The position numbers and the translations under genes are program-made. A DNA stretch of 64,000 nt from positions 1 through 64,000 of the forward strand of contig JADKAQ010000009.1 in assembly GCA_016719105.1 (NCBI GenBank). The letters are read 5' to 3'. The notes under the pieces are model-generated. The model worked only from the letters and a program-made list of their open reading frames with translations, did no database searches and was not told the origin of the DNA. The DNA comes from Gemmatimonadota bacterium. Its GTDB lineage: Bacteria; Gemmatimonadota; Gemmatimonadetes; Gemmatimonadales; Gemmatimonadaceae. Numbering within the stretch: the stretch's first letter is position 1; each line of letters starts with the position of its first letter. Positions 9,044-16,643 of this stretch are shown piece by piece.

Positions 9044-9552
9044 GACAACTCCTCGTCCAGCAACAGGTGGCGCAGCCGCGCCTTCCCTCGTTCGTAGTGC
9101 GTGCGAGCCGTCCCCACCGGTAACCCCAGCACCTCGGCCGACTCCTGGATCGTCAGCCCCTGATAGAACACCAGGTGCAACACCTCCTGCTGCCGAGGCG
9201 ACAACCGCGGAAGCGCCGCCTGCAACCCGGCCACCCGGTCATCGGCGTCGGCCTCCACCTCGTCCTCCCCCTTGCCGTCCACCGAGGCGTCCTGCCACCA
9301 CCGCTCCAGCCGCGCCACGCGCAACCAACGCCAGCGCGCCTGCTCCTGCGCCGTGCGCCGCACCACGCCGAAGAACCACGTCGTGAACGACGACCGCCCC
9401 TCGAACCGCGCCTTCCCGTCCAGCACCTTGCAGTACGCGGTGTGCAGCACGTCCTCGGCCTCCCCCTGATCGCCCTGGCAGCACCGCACCGCCCAGGCAA
9501 AGGCCTGCCGGTGCGACTGGGCCAGCGCGTCTCGCAGATCGATCGAAGTCAG
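9040..9552 (-). CDS. ECF-type RNA polymerase sigma factor (start uncertain)
   Basis: Region 2 is visible in EAEDVLHTAYCKVLDG and FTTWFFGVVRRTA (about residues 35-75). Region 4 is visible in LPRLSPRQQEVLHLVFYQG followed by the helix-turn-helix LTIQESAEVLGLPVGTARTHY (about 110-155). The C-terminus overlaps the anti-sigma start. No ATG, GTG or TTG lies at the expected place; the frame stays open far upstream through low-complexity repeat DNA. I place the start tentatively at a CTG at 9552, giving 170 residues, a normal ECF size. The true start could be another rare codon, or the 5' end could be affected by an indel. The 13-bp tandem repeats at 9617-9681 lie upstream of this gene. Confidence 0.78.
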   Translation of the reverse strand: MTSIDLRDALAQSHRQAFAWAVRCCQGDQGEAEDVLHTAYCKVLDGKARFEGRSSFTTWFFGVVRRTAQEQARWRWLRVARLERWWQDASVDGKGEDEVEADADDRVAGLQAALPRLSPRQQEVLHLVFYQGLTIQESAEVLGLPVGTARTHYERGKARLRHLLLDEELS

Positions 9553-9908
9553 GGGAGCGCTCCGCGCAGGTGACGAACGAGGGTTCGATAGTGGGTGGAT
9601 CGGCGGCGCCGTCCATAGGACAGCGCTGCAGGACAGCGCTGCAGGACAGCGCTGCAGGACAGCGCTGCAGGACAGCGCTGCAGCTGCCGAACGAGAGGTC
9701 CGCGCCGGACGGGACGCAAGGCGCGCGTCGTGCGCCGGCCACCGCCGGCGACCGAGGGGCGGGACCACCCAAGGGGAACGGCCGTGCCCGGCATGGCCTC
9801 GTCCTTCTCCCGGCCCTCCCCAGCGCCCCCCGCCGTGGCCCACACGCCACGGTGTTGCTCCCCCCCGACCCAGCCCCCAAGTTGGCGCCACCTCTCGCCC
9901 CGGCGTGC
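9553..9908. other. Divergent intergenic region between sigma operon and SIR2/HAM1 operon
   Basis: About 356 bases with no supported gene. It holds the 13-bp tandem array and then 220 bases of C-rich DNA up to the SIR2-like start. Frames are open here only because of base composition. Promoters of both divergent operons should lie here, but I cannot assign -35/-10 boxes. Confidence 0.5.
9617..9681. repeat. Five tandem copies of a 13-bp repeat
   Basis: Five perfect head-to-tail copies of AGGACAGCGCTGC (9617-9629, 9630-9642, 9643-9655, 9656-9668, 9669-9681). Each unit contains the palindrome AGCGCT, and each junction creates CTGCAG. A 13-bp period does not match one helical turn. The array lies between the divergent ECF sigma and SIR2/HAM1 operons, so it could be a cooperative operator or simply a variable-number repeat. 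Confidence 0.9.
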
Positions 9909-10721
9909 ATGAGTCACTCCCCCGACGACCTCGACCTCCTGCGCGAACTGCGCAACGACGGCAAGCTCATCCCCTTCGTCGGCTCCGGACTCTCGCGCCC
10001 GCTCGGCCTCCCCAGCTGGTCCGAACTCATCGACCTCGTCGCCGAGCAGCTCGAGTACGACCCCGCCGTCTTCAAGGTCAACGGCAACGAGTTGCAGCTG
10101 GCCGAGTACTACGTGGCCGCCAAGGGGAGCATCGGCCCCCTGCGCAGCGTCATGGACAAGGCGTTCAATCCTCGCGACGAGGACATCGCCAGGTCGCGCG
10201 CCCACATCGCGCTGGTCGACATGCACCTCCCGCTCATCTACACGACCAACTACGACGAGATCATCGAGCGCGCCTTCGAGCTCCGGGGACAGCCCTGCCA
10301 CGCCATTGCCAACATCGACGACATCGTGCGCGCCCCGCGCAACGTGACCCAGGTCGTCAAGTTCCACGGCACCTTCAGCGACGACGCCTCGCTCGTCCTC
10401 ACCGAGTCGTCCTACTTCGAACGGTTGGAGTTCGAGTCGCCGCTCGACATCAAGCTGCGCGCCGACACCCTCGGCCACTCGCTCCTCTTCGTCGGCTACT
10501 CGCTCAACGACGTCAACATCCGTTACCTGCTGTACAAGCTCCACAAGCTGCGCCAGGCGGTGAAGCGCACCGGGCGCATCATGCCCTCGGCCTTCCTCAC
10601 CACCTTCGGCACCGGCGAGATCCAGCGCACCCTGCTCGCGCAGTGGGGCGTCTCCATCATCGAGCTGGACCCGGTCGACAAGTCGCGCAGCGTCGACGAG
10701 TTCCTGGAGGCCCTCGTATGA
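9909..10721 (+). CDS. SIR2-like NADase-family protein (KomC-like)
   Basis: A 270-residue SIR2_2-type protein. The N-terminal motif FVGSGLSRPLG (about residues 23-33) matches the NAD-binding GxGxS loop. TTNYDEIIE (112-120) supplies the conserved Asn, VVKFHG (149-154) the catalytic His153, and LLFVGYSLND (192-201) the second nucleotide-binding loop. All catalytic features are intact. Such SIR2 domains in phage-defence systems (Thoeris, DSR, SIR2-APAZ, Kongming) hydrolyse NAD+ and cause abortive infection. The stop overlaps the ATG of a HAM1-like gene by ATGA, so the two are translated together, as expected for a KomC-KomB-like pair. I chose the ATG at 9909 because homology starts right after it. 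A role in defence is inferred. Confidence 0.85.
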   Translation: MSHSPDDLDLLRELRNDGKLIPFVGSGLSRPLGLPSWSELIDLVAEQLEYDPAVFKVNGNELQLAEYYVAAKGSIGPLRSVMDKAFNPRDEDIARSRAHIALVDMHLPLIYTTNYDEIIERAFELRGQPCHAIANIDDIVRAPRNVTQVVKFHGTFSDDASLVLTESSYFERLEFESPLDIKLRADTLGHSLLFVGYSLNDVNIRYLLYKLHKLRQAVKRTGRIMPSAFLTTFGTGEIQRTLLAQWGVSIIELDPVDKSRSVDEFLEALV

Positions 10722-11314
10722 AGCTCTACTTCGTGACCTCGAGCGAGAACAAGATCGACGAGGTGGCGGCCTACTTCGCCGGCAAGGGCGAGGCCGACAA
10801 TGCACGCCTCACCTTCTGCCCCGTGCGCCACGACGTGCAGGAGATCATGCACCCCGAACTGGAGGCGGTCGTCCGCTCCAAGGCGCTCGAGGCCTACAAG
10901 TACCTCCGCCAGCCGTGCGTCGTCGAGCATGGGGGGCTCTTCTTCGAGGGGCTGCGCGAGCTCCCCGGGCCGTTAGGCAAGATCATCTGGAACGCGGTCG
11001 GCGAACGCATGTGCGCCTTCCTGCGCGAGGGCGACTCGCGGCAAGCCGTCGCCCGCGCCATCCTCGGCTACTGCGACGGCAAGCAGATCACCCTCTATCG
11101 CGGCGAGACCAGGGGCGAAGTGGCCCGCGTGGCGCGCGGCGACTACAACCGCCACAACTGGGACCCGATCTTCATCCCCGAAGGGAGCGACATGACCTAC
11201 GGCGAGATGGGGGCCGAAGGAAAGCAGCTGACGTCGCCCATGCTGCGCGCCTGGGAGTCGTTCCTCACCACCGAGTTCCCCACCGGCGCCACCGCCACCT
11301 GGAAACGCGCATGA
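10718..11314 (+). CDS. Divergent HAM1/RdgB-like purine NTP-binding protein (KomB-like)
   Basis: A 198-residue HAM1/ITPase-fold protein. The N-terminus FVTSSENKIDEV matches the family TxNxxKxxE nucleotide loop. VVEHGGLFFEGL (68-79) and LPGPLGK (82-88) match the central EDTGL...LPGPY segment, and NWDPIFIPEG (147-156) matches the FGYDPxFxPxG segment. The key acidic residue of EDTGL is His71 here, and the C-terminal SHR motif is replaced by LTSPMLR. It may therefore bind a nucleotide without hydrolysing it. It overlaps the SIR2 gene upstream (ATGA) and the SnoaL-like gene downstream (ATGA). In Kongming, KomB senses dITP together with the SIR2 partner KomC; a similar sensor role is inferred. A housekeeping ITPase is less likely given the divergence. 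Confidence 0.82.
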   Translation: MKLYFVTSSENKIDEVAAYFAGKGEADNARLTFCPVRHDVQEIMHPELEAVVRSKALEAYKYLRQPCVVEHGGLFFEGLRELPGPLGKIIWNAVGERMCAFLREGDSRQAVARAILGYCDGKQITLYRGETRGEVARVARGDYNRHNWDPIFIPEGSDMTYGEMGAEGKQLTSPMLRAWESFLTTEFPTGATATWKRA

Positions 11315-11834
11315 CCGCCATCCGCCGCACCGCCCTGCTCGCCTGCGTCATCACGTTAGGCATCGCCGGCGCACGCCCGGCCGCCGCCCAGTCGGCCGCC
11401 GCACAGTCGTCGGCCGACAGCGCCGATGCCCGCGCGATCCGCGCCCAGCGCGAACGCTCAAACGCCGCCATCGCCCGGCACGACACCGCGGGCGTCGCCG
11501 CCATCTTCGCCCCGCACGTCGCCGTCCTGACCTCCAACTCGGTCTCCATGGTCGGGCGCGACGTCAACGCCGAGCGCTTCGCCGACCAGTTCCGCACCCG
11601 CCCCGACGTGGTCTACCGCCGCACCCCGAGCGAGGTGAAGGTCTTCGCCCGTGGCGCATGGCCAGCGAACAGGGACGCTGGGCCGGCTCCTGGACCGACG
11701 TCGACGGCAAGGTGTCGGTGGGCGGCCTCTACTTCGCCAAGTGGCGACAGATCGCCGGAACCTGGCTGGTCGAAAGCGAGACCTTCGTCCCCGAGTACTG
11801 CGAGGGTGGGAAGTACTGCCGAACGATCCCGTAG
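11311..11834 (+). CDS. Secreted SnoaL/DUF4440-like protein (frameshifted)
   Basis: NTF2-fold protein of about 174 residues. Its ATG overlaps the stop of the HAM1-like gene. The N-terminus is a signal peptide (TALLACVITLGIAGARPAAAQ). The next part, NAAIARHDTAGVAAIFAPHVAVLTSNS, is typical of SnoaL-like/DUF4440 proteins. Around 11650-11658 the frame must move by one missing base. The continuation ASEQGRWAGSW, FAKWRQIAGTWLVESETFV runs to the TAG at 11832-11834 and is the normal C-terminal half. Export argues against a direct role in cytosolic nucleotide signalling, so it may be an unrelated passenger in the operon. A rho-independent terminator follows about 90 bases downstream. Confidence 0.72.
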
Positions 11835-11925
11835 GGGGGAGCCCCTGTGGCACCCGAGCGGCACCCGCGCCCAGCCCCCCGCCCGTTCGGCCAGCCCTCC
11901 CCTCCTCCCGAGGCCAGCAAAAGCA

Positions 11926-11957
11926 CGCAATCCCGCCCTCACAGGCGGGATTTTGCG
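11926..11957 (+). terminator. Rho-independent terminator
   Basis: The stem TCCCGCC/GGCGGGA is extended by CGCAA/TTGCG around a 6-nt loop (CTCACA), with TTTT after the main stem. It ends the SIR2-HAM1-SnoaL operon. Confidence 0.75.
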
Positions 11958-11992
11958 TTGGCACGGCACTCGCCCCCTGTGCCAGGCGTTCG

Positions 11993-12008
11993 TAGGTCAG
12001 TTGACCTA
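11993..12008. promoter_or_regulatory. Perfect palindrome TAGGTCAGTTGACCTA upstream of ndh
   Basis: A 7-bp perfect inverted repeat (TAGGTCA/TGACCTA) with a 2-bp spacer, ending 23 bases before the first candidate start of the NADH dehydrogenase gene. It is likely an operator for a homodimeric regulator; the regulator is not identifiable from the window. Confidence 0.6.
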
Positions 12009-12031
12009 AATCTCCCTCGGTTCTCGCAGGT

Positions 12032-13468
12032 ATGTTGAAGCACATAGAACGTCAGGCCCGGCGTGCCCTCGCGCTCCCGACCGCGCCGCAGAGCGCGCGG
12101 CCCAGCGCGACCGCCGAGCACCCCATGCAAACTCCCGCGACCTCCGCACCCGATACGGAGCCCAGCGTGCAGAAGCCCAGAGTCGTCATCATCGGCGGTG
12201 GATTCGCCGGCATCGCCGCCGCCCGCGCCCTCAAGGGGAACGAGGTGGACGTGGTCGTCATCGACCGCACGAACCACCACCTCTTCCAGCCCCTGCTCTA
12301 CCAGGTGGCCACCGCCACGTTGGCCCCGTCCGACATCGCCGTCCCCATCCGCTGGATCCTGCGCAAGTACGACAACGTGCGCGTCCTGATGGGTGAGGTG
12401 ACCGGGATCGACATCGAGGCACGTCGCGTGACGCTCGACCACGGAACGCGCGCCGAATCGTACGACTACCTGGTCGTCGCTGCCGGCGCGCGCCACGCCT
12501 ATTTCGGCCACGACGAGTGGGAGGCCAAGGCCCCCGGGCTCAAGTCGCTCGACGACGCCCTGGAGATTCGCCACCGCTTCCTGCAGGCCTTCGAGCAGGC
12601 CGAGAAGTGCGAGGACCCCGCCGAGCGTGAGGCGCTGCAGACGATCGTCATCATCGGCGGTGGCCCCACCGGGGTCGAACTCGCCGGGCTCATGGCGACG
12701 ATCGCCCGCGACGTCATGCACGACGACTTCCGGTGCATCGACACGCGGCAGACGCGCGTGATCCTGCTCGAAGGGGGGAGCCGCATCCTCCCCGCCTTCC
12801 CCGAGAATCTCTCGGCCGAGGCGTTGCACGACGTGGCCGAGCTGGGGGTCGACATCCGCCTCAACTCGATCGTGACCCGCATCGAGGACGGCGCGGTGTA
12901 TGTGGGCGAGGAGCGCATCGCGACGCGCTCCGTCTTCTGGGCCGCCGGCAACGCCGCCTCGCCGTTAGGCAGGCTGCTCGGGGCCCCGCTCGACAAGGTG
13001 GGGCGCGTCGAGGTCGAACCCGACCTCTCCATCCCGGGCCACCCCGAGGTCTTCGTCACCGGCGACCTCGCCGCCTTCACGCGCCCCGACGGCCGCCTCG
13101 TCCCGGGCGTTGCACCTGCGGCCAACCAGATGGGGGGCTTCGCGGCGAAGAACATCCTCCGTTCCGTGCGCCACCAGGCGCGGGCGCCGTTCCGCTACTT
13201 CAACAAGGGCGACCTGGCCACCATCGGCCGCCACCGCGCGGTCGCCGACTTCGGCGCCATCGACTTCACCGGCGTCCCGGCGTGGCTGCTCTGGCTCTTC
13301 GTCCACATCATGTACCTCGTCGGCTTCCGCAACCGCGTGACGGTGCTGATCCAGTGGGCGTGGGCGTACTTCGCCTACCAGCGCGGCTCGCGCCTCATCA
13401 CCGGCGGTGCCTTCCGCGGCAGGCGCGGGGCAGGGGGGGAGAAGGAGCGGTCGGTGAAGGCCGCGTAG
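12032..13468 (+). CDS. ndh: Type II NADH dehydrogenase (NDH-2)
   Basis: Non-proton-pumping NADH:quinone oxidoreductase attached to the inner membrane face. The FAD-binding Rossmann motif VVIIGGGFAGIAAA follows the N-terminal extension. The NADH-binding motif VIIGGGPTGVELAG lies in the middle. The FAD-contact segment FVTGDLAAF and quinone-site region APAANQMGG follow. The C-terminal amphipathic/hydrophobic stretch WLLWLFVHIMYLVGF anchors the protein. The family specific LFQPLLYQVATATLAP is present. The first ATG at 12032 gives 478 residues with about 45 non-homologous leading residues; the ATG at 12125 (MQTPATS) is an equally plausible or better start. A perfect palindrome lies just upstream of 12032. 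Confidence 0.92.
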   Translation: MLKHIERQARRALALPTAPQSARPSATAEHPMQTPATSAPDTEPSVQKPRVVIIGGGFAGIAAARALKGNEVDVVVIDRTNHHLFQPLLYQVATATLAPSDIAVPIRWILRKYDNVRVLMGEVTGIDIEARRVTLDHGTRAESYDYLVVAAGARHAYFGHDEWEAKAPGLKSLDDALEIRHRFLQAFEQAEKCEDPAEREALQTIVIIGGGPTGVELAGLMATIARDVMHDDFRCIDTRQTRVILLEGGSRILPAFPENLSAEALHDVAELGVDIRLNSIVTRIEDGAVYVGEERIATRSVFWAAGNAASPLGRLLGAPLDKVGRVEVEPDLSIPGHPEVFVTGDLAAFTRPDGRLVPGVAPAANQMGGFAAKNILRSVRHQARAPFRYFNKGDLATIGRHRAVADFGAIDFTGVPAWLLWLFVHIMYLVGFRNRVTVLIQWAWAYFAYQRGSRLITGGAFRGRRGAGGEKERSVKAA

Positions 13469-13529
13469 CGGGCGGAGTCCTGGTGTAACTTGATCGCTCG
13501 TCGCTCCACCTCGATCCTGCGCCCTGCCC

Positions 13530-14009
13530 ATGGCCAAGCTCTCGCCCTACCGCGCCCTCTCCCCCGAGAAGCGCCTCGCACTCGTCACCCACAAGATCGC
13601 CTCGAGTCGTGAGGCACGGGCGCTGTATGTCCAGCGCCTGATCGCGCGCAAGGCCGGGGGCTTCCGCGCCGTCACGATCCAGTCGTGGCCCGTGGAGCAG
13701 TTGGCGCGCGAAGTCGTGCGCTCGCGCGCCGAGTCGGGCGAGGACGAGCTCGACCTGTTGCACCTGCTGTACGTGCAGCTCGAGCCGGCCATCCAGATCA
13801 CCTTCCTCGATGCCGCCGGCGTCGCGCACGAGAACGGGAACATCGCCGACGAACTCGAGGTGCCGTACAGCGACGCCGCAGGGGTCGAACGCGGCGTGGC
13901 CGCGGTGCGCGCGACGCACGGCGACGACGGGCTCCACTACCTGCGCACCCTGGCGCGTTACAGCCGCCCGGCCTGGCCGGGGATCGAGACGCTGGTCGAC
14001 GAGGGGTAG
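13530..14009 (+). CDS. Conserved hypothetical protein
   Basis: A 159-residue soluble protein, no signal peptide or membrane segment. The N-terminal third is basic and helical (SPEKRLALVTHKIASSREARALYVQRLI); the rest is acidic with aliphatic-rich helices (DELDLLHLLYVQLEPAI). I do not recognise a family. Codon usage matches the flanking core genes. It lies 61 bases after ndh in the same direction and is followed by a very strong hairpin. Confidence 0.6.
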   Translation: MAKLSPYRALSPEKRLALVTHKIASSREARALYVQRLIARKAGGFRAVTIQSWPVEQLAREVVRSRAESGEDELDLLHLLYVQLEPAIQITFLDAAGVAHENGNIADELEVPYSDAAGVERGVAAVRATHGDDGLHYLRTLARYSRPAWPGIETLVDEG

Positions 14010-14022
14010 TCGGGAGGCGGGG

Positions 14023-14043
14023 GACGGGAGACGGGAGACGGGA
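14023..14043. repeat. Three copies of heptamer GACGGGA
   Basis: Three perfect tandem heptamers lie between a stop codon and a hairpin. The same heptamer in reverse orientation occurs four times inside the start of the ABC ATPase gene at 27351-27378. Confidence 0.85.
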
Positions 14044-14045
14044 GT

Positions 14046-14075
14046 GCATCGCGGCGCCGATTGGCGCCGCGATGC
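14046..14075 (+). terminator. 13-bp perfect hairpin
   Basis: GCATCGCGGCGCC pairs perfectly with GGCGCCGCGATGC around the tetraloop GATT. There is no T-run. It is probably a transcription terminator or mRNA-stabilising structure after the hypothetical gene at 13530-14009. Confidence 0.6.
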
Positions 14076-14165
14076 GTTACGGAGGGTGTTTGCGGTGGTT
14101 TCCTCCGTGCTGCACTTTGGCCGGCAGCGTTCCTTCCAGCATCTCTCCGACTCGCCGCCGTCTCC

Positions 14166-16607
14166 ATGCGTACTCGTGCCATCGCCCTCGTCACCGCGCT
14201 GCTCCTCCCTGGCGCCGTGTCGGCCCAGTGGACCAACCGCTACCCGAAGAACGCGGGCTACGGCCACCAGGTCTACCTCGAGGGCTACGAACTCCCCATC
14301 ATGGCCGCCGGCGCGCTCGACTTCGCCGAGTCGCCGAGTGGGGAGAAGGTGCTGGCGTCGCGCGGATGGCTCTGGCGCCTCGACGCCGCGAGCGGTCGCG
14401 CCACGCGCCTGACGAGTGGCGCCGGCGTCGATTCGCGCCCTGCGTGGTCCCCCGATGGCCGGTCGCTCGTCTTCGTGCGCGACGACTCGCGCACCCTGGC
14501 GGTGATCCTGCGCGACATGACGAGCGGTCGCGAGACAGAAGTCGACAAGGGGATGGCGATGGACCCCGTCTTCACCTCCGACGGGGCCGCCATCATCTAC
14601 ACCAATCTCACCGCGGGCGGCGACCTCGATCTCTATCGCTACGACATCGCCAGTGCGGCCAGGACGCGCCTGACGACGGACGGTGGCATCGAGCTGCGCC
14701 CACAGGTTGCCCCTGACGGCAAGCGCCTCGTCTACACCGCCAAGACGCGTGGTGGCGACCTGGTGCGGCTGCGCACGCTGGGTGACGGCAAGGAGAGCGT
14801 GCTGCTCAGCGGGAACATCGTCTCGCAGGCGCGCCCAGCGCTCTCCCCCGACGGGACACTCCTCGCCTACAACTGGCCCTCCACCGACGGATGGGAGTTG
14901 CGCCTGCTCTCCACCGAGCGCCCCGGAGTCTCCATCCTCCTCGTCGCGCGCCCCGGTAGCCGCCCCATCGCCCCCGCGTGGAGCGCCGACGGCCGATGGA
15001 TCTACTACTCCGAGGGCGACGCGCGGCAGGTCCCGCAGCTGTATCGCGTCCCCGCCATCGGCGGGCGTCCCGAGCCGGTCGCCGTGCGCGCCTGGGACTT
15101 CGGCGCCCCGATGGGGAAGCTCGTGATCGAGACGCGCTGCCCGGGGTGCGATGCCAATCCCGCCAGCCGCAATGCCGCCCGCCTCGCCGTCACCGACGGC
15201 GCCGGCCACCCCCTCATCCCCAACGAGGGGATGTCGCGCTTCGACGGGCAGAACGGGCGCGTCTTCTTCTACACCCCGGGGACGATCACCCTCGACGTCC
15301 CCGCTGGCCCGGTCAGCGTGCGCGCCGTGAAGGGGCTCGCATCGCGCGAAGCCGCGACCACCGTCACCGTGCGGGCCGGCGAGGTGGCCACCGCGACGCT
15401 CGAACTCACCCCGCTCTGGAACGCCCGCGCCGCCGGCTACTACTCGGCCGACCACCACTTCCACCTCAACTACGGCGGGCAGCTCGCGCTGCAACCCGGC
15501 GACCTCCTCCCGCTCATGGCCGGCGAGGACCTCGACGTGGCCACGCCGATGATCGCCAACCTGCACAACCGTTACGAGGACCAGCCGCTCTTTGACTGGC
15601 GATCGTTAGGTAGCACGCCGCTCATCCACTGGGCCCAGGAGGTCCGCTCCCACTTCCTCGGCCACGTCGGCCTGCTCGGCACCACCCAGCTGTTCTGGCC
15701 GTGGACCTGGGGGCCGGGTTACGAGGTCTACGGGCGCGACGACCGCACCAACGCCGAGCCCATCGCGTTCGGGCGCGCGCAGGGCGGGGCGGGGTACTAC
15801 GTCCACCCCGTCAGCGGCACGCGCAACCCGTTCAGCGAGAGCGGGATGAACGGCCTCCCCGTCGAACTCGTCGCCGACGGCGTCCACGGCAACATCGACC
15901 TCCTCGAGATCGTCTGCCTCTGGAGCAATTCCATCGGGACCACGGAGCTGTGGTATCGCCTGCTCAACGCCGGCTTCCCCGTGGCGCCGAGTGGCGGGAC
16001 CGATGTGATGACCGACTTCCATCGCACGATGGCCATCGGCACCACGCGCGTGTACGTGCGCCCCGACGTCCCCTTCAACTGGACCAGCTACTTCGCCGCC
16101 CTCAAGGCCGGGCGCTCGTTCGTCACCAACGGCCCCATGGTGCAGCTGACGGTCGATGGCATGCACCCCGGCGACGTGGTGGCGGGCGGTCGCGAACTCC
16201 CCTTCACGCTCAGCGTCGCCTCGGCCGTCCCGGTCGATAGCGTGGCGATCGTGGTGAACGGGAAGACCGTGTGGAGCGGTGCGGCCCCCGATGCGTCGGG
16301 GAAGGCACGCTACACGGGCAAGGTGCGCCTCCCTGCCGGTGGCTGGGTTGCCGCGCGCGTCGTGGGCCCCAACACCGCGGCCTGGCCGGCGATGGCCGAG
16401 TACACCTTTGCCCACACGGCGCCGCTGTGGATCGGGAAGAAGGGGAGCACTGAACCCATAGCCCGCAGGGGCGCCGCCGCCGACCTGCTGCGCGCGTTAG
16501 GGGTGAACGAGACGCGCCTCGTGGCCGGCTACTCGGGGGCCGAGATCCCCAGGCTCAAGGCGTACTTCGCCGAGGCACGGGCCACGCTGGAAGCGCTGGC
16601 GCGCTAG
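14166..16607 (+). CDS. Secreted TolB-like propeller plus CehA/McbA-type metallohydrolase
   Basis: An 813-residue exported protein. The start at 14166 gives a signal peptide (IALVTALLLPGAVSAQ). Residues about 60-330 form a TolB/WD40-like propeller with repeated SPDG-type motifs (WSPDGRSLVFVRDD, SPDGTLLAYNW, WSADGRWIYYSEG). A short linker domain leads to a PHP-superfamily CehA/McbA domain (about 430-800), opened by YYSADHHFHLNYGG with its metal-binding histidines and followed by GEDLDVA. A GGTDVMTDFH segment supplies later ligands. Such proteins are metal-dependent hydrolases of uncertain substrate; McbA and CehA themselves have been linked to amide and carbamate hydrolysis. A 9-bp hairpin covers the stop codon. 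Confidence 0.8.
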   Translation: MRTRAIALVTALLLPGAVSAQWTNRYPKNAGYGHQVYLEGYELPIMAAGALDFAESPSGEKVLASRGWLWRLDAASGRATRLTSGAGVDSRPAWSPDGRSLVFVRDDSRTLAVILRDMTSGRETEVDKGMAMDPVFTSDGAAIIYTNLTAGGDLDLYRYDIASAARTRLTTDGGIELRPQVAPDGKRLVYTAKTRGGDLVRLRTLGDGKESVLLSGNIVSQARPALSPDGTLLAYNWPSTDGWELRLLSTERPGVSILLVARPGSRPIAPAWSADGRWIYYSEGDARQVPQLYRVPAIGGRPEPVAVRAWDFGAPMGKLVIETRCPGCDANPASRNAARLAVTDGAGHPLIPNEGMSRFDGQNGRVFFYTPGTITLDVPAGPVSVRAVKGLASREAATTVTVRAGEVATATLELTPLWNARAAGYYSADHHFHLNYGGQLALQPGDLLPLMAGEDLDVATPMIANLHNRYEDQPLFDWRSLGSTPLIHWAQEVRSHFLGHVGLLGTTQLFWPWTWGPGYEVYGRDDRTNAEPIAFGRAQGGAGYYVHPVSGTRNPFSESGMNGLPVELVADGVHGNIDLLEIVCLWSNSIGTTELWYRLLNAGFPVAPSGGTDVMTDFHRTMAIGTTRVYVRPDVPFNWTSYFAALKAGRSFVTNGPMVQLTVDGMHPGDVVAGGRELPFTLSVASAVPVDSVAIVVNGKTVWSGAAPDASGKARYTGKVRLPAGGWVAARVVGPNTAAWPAMAEYTFAHTAPLWIGKKGSTEPIARRGAAADLLRALGVNETRLVAGYSGAEIPRLKAYFAEARATLEALAR

Positions 16608-16617
16608 TCGCGCCAGC
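16595..16617. terminator. 9-bp perfect hairpin over the CehA stop codon
   Basis: GCTGGCGCG and CGCGCCAGC pair around the loop CTAGT, which includes the TAG stop. It lies between convergent genes and could act in both directions. No T-run. Confidence 0.5.
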
Positions 16618-16643
16618 AGGGCACGGACGGCGCGCTCGTCGCG

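Noticed and set aside
9570..9908. N-terminal extension of the SIR2-like protein
   Set aside because: The frame upstream of 9909 translates the tandem repeats and Pro/Ala-rich DNA and has no homology to the family.
13398..15566. A 722-codon minus-strand frame across ndh, the hypothetical gene and the CehA-type gene
   Set aside because: It runs antisense through three supported genes and shows no recognisable motif.
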